28,730 nucleotides of DNA from an uncultured Bacteroidota bacterium (lineage in GTDB: Bacteria; Bacteroidota; Bacteroidia; Flavobacteriales; Flavobacteriaceae), in contig CAIXNQ010000226.1 of the NCBI GenBank assembly GCA_903920835.1, positions 1 to 28,730 of the forward strand, in the 5' to 3' direction. The first letter of the stretch is position 1, and each line of letters opens with the position of its first letter. Positions 24,687 through 28,730 of this stretch are shown one piece after another. Below the pieces are notes generated by a model. The model saw only the letters and a program-made list of their open reading frames with translations, did no database searches and was not told where the DNA came from. Position numbers and translations under genes: made by a program.

Positions 24687-25874
24687 TTAAAATAAACTTT
24701 TTTCAATTCCCATTTCTAATCCTCGCAACTCTGCTAATCCTCGCAAACGACCAATTGCTGAGTAACCAGGATTTGTTTTTTTGTTCAAATCATCAAGCAT
24801 TTGATGTCCGTGATCGGGACGCATTGGAACTATTAAGTTTGTCTTTTTTTGTGTTTTTATAATTGATTTAATTACCTCATACATGTCCACGTCGCCTTCG
24901 AGGTGATTGGCCTCAAAAAAGCTTCCTTCTTCATTTCTTTTGGTACTTCTAAGATGAATGAAATACATTTTTTCTCCATGTCGGTCAATCATTCCAGCCA
25001 AATCATTTTCTGCGATAACTCCATAAGAACCTGTACACATCGTGAAACCATTGCTTTTGTAATTAACTGTAGTTAGCATTTCTTCTAAATCTGCTTCGGT
25101 GCTCACAACCCTCGGTAATCCAAGGATTGAATATGGTGGATCGTCAGGATGAATTGCCATTTTAACATTTACGCTATCTGCAATCGGCATTATTTGCTGT
25201 TGAAAAAAGAAGAGATTTTCTTTTAATTTTTTTCTGTCAATTCCTTTGTATCCTTCAAGCACTTTAAGGAAATCCGCAACAGAATAAGTTTCTTCCGAAC
25301 CTGGCAAGCCTGCTAAAATATTTTTTTGAAGTTTTGATTTTGCTTCGTCATCCATGTTTTCAAACAATGATTTTGCTTTGGCAATTTGTGCAGAAGAATA
25401 ATCTTTGGCTGCGTTCGGTCTGTTAAGAATATACAAATCAAAAACGATAAACTCATTCATGTCAAATCGCAACGCTTTTGAACCATCTGGCATTTCATAA
25501 GACAAGTCTGTTCTAGACCAATCCAAAACCGGCATGAAATTATAACAAATGATATTGATTCTGCAAGCTGCTAAATTTTTAATACTTTGTTTATAATTTT
25601 CGATGTACTTTAAATAATCACCAGTTTGTTTTTTTATGTCTTCATGTACCGGAACACTTTCTACCACTGACCATTTCAATCCAGAAGGACCGTTTGACGC
25701 TATTCCGTCTTTGAATTCGATCGTATTTTTTCGTTTCATTATTTCATCGATTTCCCAAACTTGACCGTTTGGAATGTGATGAAGTGCGGTTACAATTCCT
25801 GTTGCTCCCGCTTGCAAAATATCTGATAATTTAACTGGATCGTTTGGTCCGAACCATCTCCATGTTTGTTCCAT
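24687..25874 (-). CDS. uxuA: Mannonate dehydratase UxuA
   Basis: Starting at MEQTWRWFGPNDPVKLSDIL (25874) the protein has 395 residues, essentially the same length and start as E. coli UxuA (394). A longer frame to 25922 overlaps the SDR gene and is rejected. Conserved segments include GIVTALHHIPNGQVW, VVESVPVHEDIK, CYNFMPVLDWSRTDL, MAIHPDDPP, GFTMCTGSYGV, YFIHLRSTKR and PMRPDHGHQMLDDLNKKTNP; several of these hold the metal ligands (His, Cys, Asp). It dehydrates D-mannonate to 2-keto-3-deoxy-D-gluconate. Its presence separates this pathway from the galacturonate branch, which would need altronate dehydratase UxaA. Neighbours are 13 and 9 bp away. Confidence 0.96.
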   Translation of the reverse strand: MEQTWRWFGPNDPVKLSDILQAGATGIVTALHHIPNGQVWEIDEIMKRKNTIEFKDGIASNGPSGLKWSVVESVPVHEDIKKQTGDYLKYIENYKQSIKNLAACRINIICYNFMPVLDWSRTDLSYEMPDGSKALRFDMNEFIVFDLYILNRPNAAKDYSSAQIAKAKSLFENMDDEAKSKLQKNILAGLPGSEETYSVADFLKVLEGYKGIDRKKLKENLFFFQQQIMPIADSVNVKMAIHPDDPPYSILGLPRVVSTEADLEEMLTTVNYKSNGFTMCTGSYGVIAENDLAGMIDRHGEKMYFIHLRSTKRNEEGSFFEANHLEGDVDMYEVIKSIIKTQKKTNLIVPMRPDHGHQMLDDLNKKTNPGYSAIGRLRGLAELRGLEMGIEKSLF

Positions 25875-25887
25875 AATTTTTTTGATA

Positions 25888-26700
25888 TTAAATACTAGAC
25901 ACTCCAAAGCCACCGTCAACATTTATGACTACTCCCGTCACAAATTTTGATGCATCGCTGCATAAAAACATTAATGCTCCATCTAAATCTTCGGGAACAC
26001 CAAAGCGTTTCATTGGTGTCATGTCGATAATTTTTTCTCCTCTAGGTGTTAAATTCCCTTCAGGAGTTAGCAACAAATCTCTGTTTTGCTTTCCAATAAA
26101 AAAACCTGGAGCGATAGCATTTACTCTAATTCCTTCTCCAAATTTAGTTGCCATTTCAACTGCCATCCATTTGGTAAAATTGTCAATAGCCGCTTTTGAT
26201 GCGGAATATCCAACTACACGAGTTAAAGGTCTTTGTGCCGAAGCAGAAGAAATATTGATAATAATTCCAGATTTTTGTTTAGCGAAAATTTCTGAAAACA
26301 CCTGTGAAGGAAGCATTGTTCCAATGATATTCAAATCAAGTACTTTTTGTAAATCTTCTTGGCTCATATCATAAATTGCTTGATCTTGACCAATTGTAGC
26401 TCCAGGCATGTTTCCGCCTGCGGCATTTATCAAAATATCTAAATGACCAAATTCTTTTAAAATATAATCACGAACAACTTCTAACGATTCTTTGTTTAGA
26501 ACGTTTGCAACAACTGAAAATGCCTTCCCTCCATTATTCTTAATATTTTGAACAGCATTTTCTGCTTCTTCTGGTCGTAGTCCCATGATTCCAACAATCG
26601 CTCCTCGCGAAGCAAGTACTTGCGCCATATTGCCACCAAGAACGCCAGCACCTCCGGTAATTAATACAACTTTTCCTTCTACATCAAATAGATTATTCAT
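25888..26700 (-). CDS. SDR-family D-fructuronate reductase (mannonate oxidoreductase role)
   Basis: A 270-residue classical short-chain dehydrogenase. The nucleotide motif is ITGGAGVLGGNMA (14-26), where the usual middle Gly of TGxxxGxG is Val, a variant I associate with this sugar-acid SDR group. NAAGG (92-96), a Ser near 152, and Tyr165 and Lys169 in GYSASKAA give the catalytic set; RVNAIAPGFF follows. It sits directly between eda and uxuA, exactly where the pathway needs a fructuronate reductase, and no long-chain UxuB is present. It most likely reduces D-fructuronate to D-mannonate with NAD(P)H. A 2-keto-gluconate or KDG-type SDR is the alternative. The start lies 2 bp after the eda stop. 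Confidence 0.85.
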   Translation of the reverse strand: MNNLFDVEGKVVLITGGAGVLGGNMAQVLASRGAIVGIMGLRPEEAENAVQNIKNNGGKAFSVVANVLNKESLEVVRDYILKEFGHLDILINAAGGNMPGATIGQDQAIYDMSQEDLQKVLDLNIIGTMLPSQVFSEIFAKQKSGIIINISSASAQRPLTRVVGYSASKAAIDNFTKWMAVEMATKFGEGIRVNAIAPGFFIGKQNRDLLLTPEGNLTPRGEKIIDMTPMKRFGVPEDLDGALMFLCSDASKFVTGVVINVDGGFGVSSI

Positions 26701-26702
26701 TC

Positions 26703-27365
26703 TTAATGTTTTATTGTTCTAATTATCTCTAAAACAGCTGCTGTATTATTTTGAATCGCTGCATAATCTTTGTTTTCCATTAGCGATTTACTTACTAATT
26801 TGCTGCCCATTCCAACAGATACTACGCCAGCTTTATACCAACTTTCAATACTTTCTTTTGTAGTATCAACACCTCCTGTTGGCATGAAACTTAAATTTGG
26901 AAATACATCTTTGATTGTACTCATAAATTCTACTCCAAGAATATTTCCTGGGAAAAGTTTAATGAATTTTACTCCAGCATTTTCAGCGGCAATAATTTCA
27001 CTTGGTGTCATGCAGCCAGGAGCATAAAATATATCATTTGCCACTGCGTATTCTGCAATTTCTAATACAAAACCGGGACTAACAAGAAAATCTGCTCCAA
27101 GTTCTAAAAATTGTTTTGATTGATTTAGGTTTTTTACAGTACCAATGCCAATTAATAAATCTTGCATTTCTGCGTTTCTAACTTCGATTAGCTTTTTAAA
27201 ATTGTTAGCTGCTTTTTCGCCTCGGTTTGTATATTCGATAGCTTTAATACCTGCTCGGTATAATGATTTAAGAATTTCAACACTCACAGTTTCGTCAGCA
27301 TTAAAATATAAAGGAAGAATTCCTTGATTCACAATCGAATCATAAACTGTTTTTGATTTACTCAT
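26703..27365 (-). CDS. eda: KDPG aldolase (2-dehydro-3-deoxyphosphogluconate aldolase)
   Basis: A 220-residue class I aldolase. Landmarks are IEYTNRG (catalytic Glu44), LIGIGTVKN, FLVSPGF, YAPGCMTPSEI and FIKLFPGN, with the Schiff-base Lys136. FMPTGGVD holds the phosphate-binding Gly region. It cleaves 2-keto-3-deoxy-6-phosphogluconate to pyruvate and glyceraldehyde-3-phosphate, the last step of the uronate route. The length is close to E. coli Eda (213), and the catalytic positions nearly coincide. It lies 4 bp after the YhcH-family gene and 2 bp before the SDR gene. Confidence 0.95.
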   Translation of the reverse strand: MSKSKTVYDSIVNQGILPLYFNADETVSVEILKSLYRAGIKAIEYTNRGEKAANNFKKLIEVRNAEMQDLLIGIGTVKNLNQSKQFLELGADFLVSPGFVLEIAEYAVANDIFYAPGCMTPSEIIAAENAGVKFIKLFPGNILGVEFMSTIKDVFPNLSFMPTGGVDTTKESIESWYKAGVVSVGMGSKLVSKSLMENKDYAAIQNNTAAVLEIIRTIKH

Positions 27366-27369
27366 TATT

Positions 27370-27819
27370 TTATATCTTAATTTTTACAACCATTTTTTTT
27401 ATTTCACCATCGCCAATCATAGGCGCATGAACGTCTTCTGGAAAGAAAATCGTGAATTGATTATCTTTCAATTGAAAGTACATATCTGGTTTGTCTGCAT
27501 AAAAGCGAACATCTTTTTCTGGATTGTATGCTCCATTTTGAGTTTTACAATTAGAACGAGGTTTCCAACCAAAAGTTTCTGTCCCAGAAATACAAAGTTG
27601 AATATCAATAAATTGATCATGACATTCAAATTTTTCTAAACTTGTTTCTTTTGTTTTTCCGATAGAAGTTGTTATGAATGCTCTTATGTTTTCTGGCATT
27701 TCAATTTTTCCGTCGGGAGTGATTTTTAAATCGTTTTTTAAGATAAATTCAAAAGCAGTTTCAAATAACGGATGTAAACCATAATATTTGTGTGCTTGTT
27801 CAATGGTGTCAATTATCAT
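27370..27819 (-). CDS. YhcH/YjgK/YiaL family cupin-like protein
   Basis: A 149-residue protein with the family hallmarks HDQFIDIQLCISGTETFGW (about 67-85) and FTIFFPEDVHAPMIGDG (about 122-138). The fold is a beta-barrel of the DUF386 group, related to EbgC and YiaL. The conserved His and acidic residues form a likely metal or sugar-acid pocket. Members occur often in sugar-acid and sialic acid operons, and roles as an anomerase or mutarotase-like helper have been suggested; no reaction can be assigned from sequence alone. Here it lies between kdgK and eda (13 and 4 bp), which supports a helper role in uronate or keto-acid handling. It is distinct from KdgF. Confidence 0.88.
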   Translation of the reverse strand: MIIDTIEQAHKYYGLHPLFETAFEFILKNDLKITPDGKIEMPENIRAFITTSIGKTKETSLEKFECHDQFIDIQLCISGTETFGWKPRSNCKTQNGAYNPEKDVRFYADKPDMYFQLKDNQFTIFFPEDVHAPMIGDGEIKKMVVKIKI

Positions 27820-27832
27820 TTCAAAAAAATTA

Positions 27833-28730
27833 TTATCGTTGAACTCTTCCGCTACCGTCTCCCATAACCAAGTCTTTTACTTCGGCTAAAGTTGCGTGGT
27901 TTAAATCTCCTGGAATAGTGTGTTTTAAAGCACTCGCAGCTACACCAAATTCGGCAGCATCGCTCATTTTCATTCCTGTAACTAATCCGTAAATGAGACC
28001 GCTCGCAAACGAATCGCCACTTCCAACTCTATCAACTATTCTAACATTATATTGTTTAGTATGATAAAATTCTTCACCATTATAAACTAATGCACTCCAA
28101 CCATTGTCGCTAGCACTATGACTTTCTCTTAATGAAGAAGCAATGAATTTAAATCCAAATTTCTCTTTCATTTGTTTGAAAACATCTTTAAATCCGTCAA
28201 GATTTAGTTCTCCTTTAGTTACATCTGTATCTTTTGCTTTAAAACCAAGTGTGGTGTCCGCATCTTCTTCGTTACCAATACAAATATCAACATATTGACA
28301 AAGCTCACTCATAACTTCTCTAGCTTTTTCTTTTGACCAAAGTTTTTTTCTGTAATTTAGATCTATGCTGGTTGTTATCCCTTTTGATTTAGCAGCTTTT
28401 AATGCTTCCAATGTTAATTTAGCAGCTTTATCGCTTAATGCTGGTGTGATTCCGGTGGTATGAAACCAATCACAACCCTCAAAAATAGCCCCAAAATCAA
28501 ATTCTGAAGCTTGAACATCAGCAATTGAAGCACCTGCACGATCATAAACCACTTGAGAAGCACGCATTGAAGCACCTGTTTCTAAAAAATAGATACCTAA
28601 TCTATCTCCACCTCTTGCCACAAATTTTGTATCTACTCCATATCTGCGAAGATGATTAATTGCCGATTGTCCAATAGGGTTATTAGGCACTTTTGAAACG
28701 AAGGTTCCATTTAAACCATAATTACATAAT
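27833..28730 (-). CDS. kdgK: 2-keto-3-deoxygluconate kinase (PfkB family), 5' end cut by the window
   Basis: The reading frame continues to the window edge: upstream of residues PNNPIGQSAINHLRRYG it reads NYGLNGTFVSKV without a stop, so the true start lies beyond 28730. A GTG at 28690 inside the frame is not the start. The C-terminal PfkB signature is DRVGSGDSFASGLIYGL, with the catalytic Asp in GSGD. IDLNYRKKLW and IGNEEDADTTLGF match sugar kinases acting on 2-keto-3-deoxygluconate. The product, KDPG, is the substrate of the aldolase two genes downstream. About 298 residues are visible; full-length members are about 330-345, so roughly 30-45 residues are missing. It is the first gene seen in the operon; more genes may precede it. 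Confidence 0.92.
   Translation of the reverse strand, partial: LCNYGLNGTFVSKVPNNPIGQSAINHLRRYGVDTKFVARGGDRLGIYFLETGASMRASQVVYDRAGASIADVQASEFDFGAIFEGCDWFHTTGITPALSDKAAKLTLEALKAAKSKGITTSIDLNYRKKLWSKEKAREVMSELCQYVDICIGNEEDADTTLGFKAKDTDVTKGELNLDGFKDVFKQMKEKFGFKFIASSLRESHSASDNGWSALVYNGEEFYHTKQYNVRIVDRVGSGDSFASGLIYGLVTGMKMSDAAEFGVAASALKHTIPGDLNHATLAEVKDLVMGDGSGRVQR

Noticed and set aside
23250..25874. Galacturonate pathway (UxaC can also isomerise galacturonate)
   Set aside because: UxuA is present, and no altronate dehydratase or tagaturonate reductase is seen, so the glucuronate branch is the better reading.
25925..26374. Plus-strand open frame of 149 codons
   Set aside because: It lies antisense within the well-supported SDR gene and its translation shows no family motifs.

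Overview
The window looks like chromosomal DNA of a Flavobacterium or close relative (Bacteroidota). The evidence is: low GC; a SusC/SusD pair; a secreted protein with a type IX secretion C-terminal domain; promoters of the Bacteroidota TAnnTTTG type; weak or absent Shine-Dalgarno sequences; and a typical flavobacterial housekeeping set (YraN, DUF3109 protein, SCO protein).

Layout. Positions 1-560 hold a terminator-like hairpin, a degenerate REP-like palindrome and a decayed AraC-family regulator fragment. Positions 561-4517 (minus strand) carry a secreted reprolysin-type metalloprotease, an ACT-domain aspartokinase-like protein, a YraN nuclease-fold protein and a PAP2-like membrane protein. 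Positions 4646-6960 carry a plus-strand SCO protein, a minus-strand DUF3109 protein, and a plus-strand pair made of a small membrane protein and a short FAD-dependent oxidoreductase.

From 28730 down to 7227 there are fifteen minus-strand genes in an unbroken run. No gap exceeds 42 bp and one gene pair overlaps, so the run looks like one long transcription unit whose 5' end lies beyond the window. In transcription order it encodes: 2-keto-3-deoxygluconate kinase (partial), a YhcH-family protein, KDPG aldolase, an SDR fructuronate reductase, mannonate dehydratase UxuA, uronate isomerase UxaC, a hexuronate-type MFS transporter, SusC, SusD, a GH50-like glycosidase fused to an SGNH/SASA esterase, a second SASA esterase, a GH2 glycosidase, a second MFS transporter, a MatB-like malonyl-CoA synthetase and a short malonyl-CoA decarboxylase.

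How the genes work together. SusCD would import an oligosaccharide. The GH2 and GH50-like enzymes and two esterases would release glucuronate and acyl groups. ExuT would bring glucuronate into the cytoplasm, where UxaC, the SDR, UxuA, KdgK and Eda convert it to pyruvate and glyceraldehyde-3-phosphate. The final three genes form a complete transport, activation and decarboxylation route for malonate. Their close fusion to a glucuronate polysaccharide utilisation locus is the most interesting feature here. It suggests, without proving it, a substrate carrying both glucuronyl and malonyl groups, with esterases that release malonate. The decarboxylase is also unusual: it keeps the catalytic Ser and His but is only 198 residues long.

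No tRNA, rRNA, CRISPR array or intact insertion sequence was seen.
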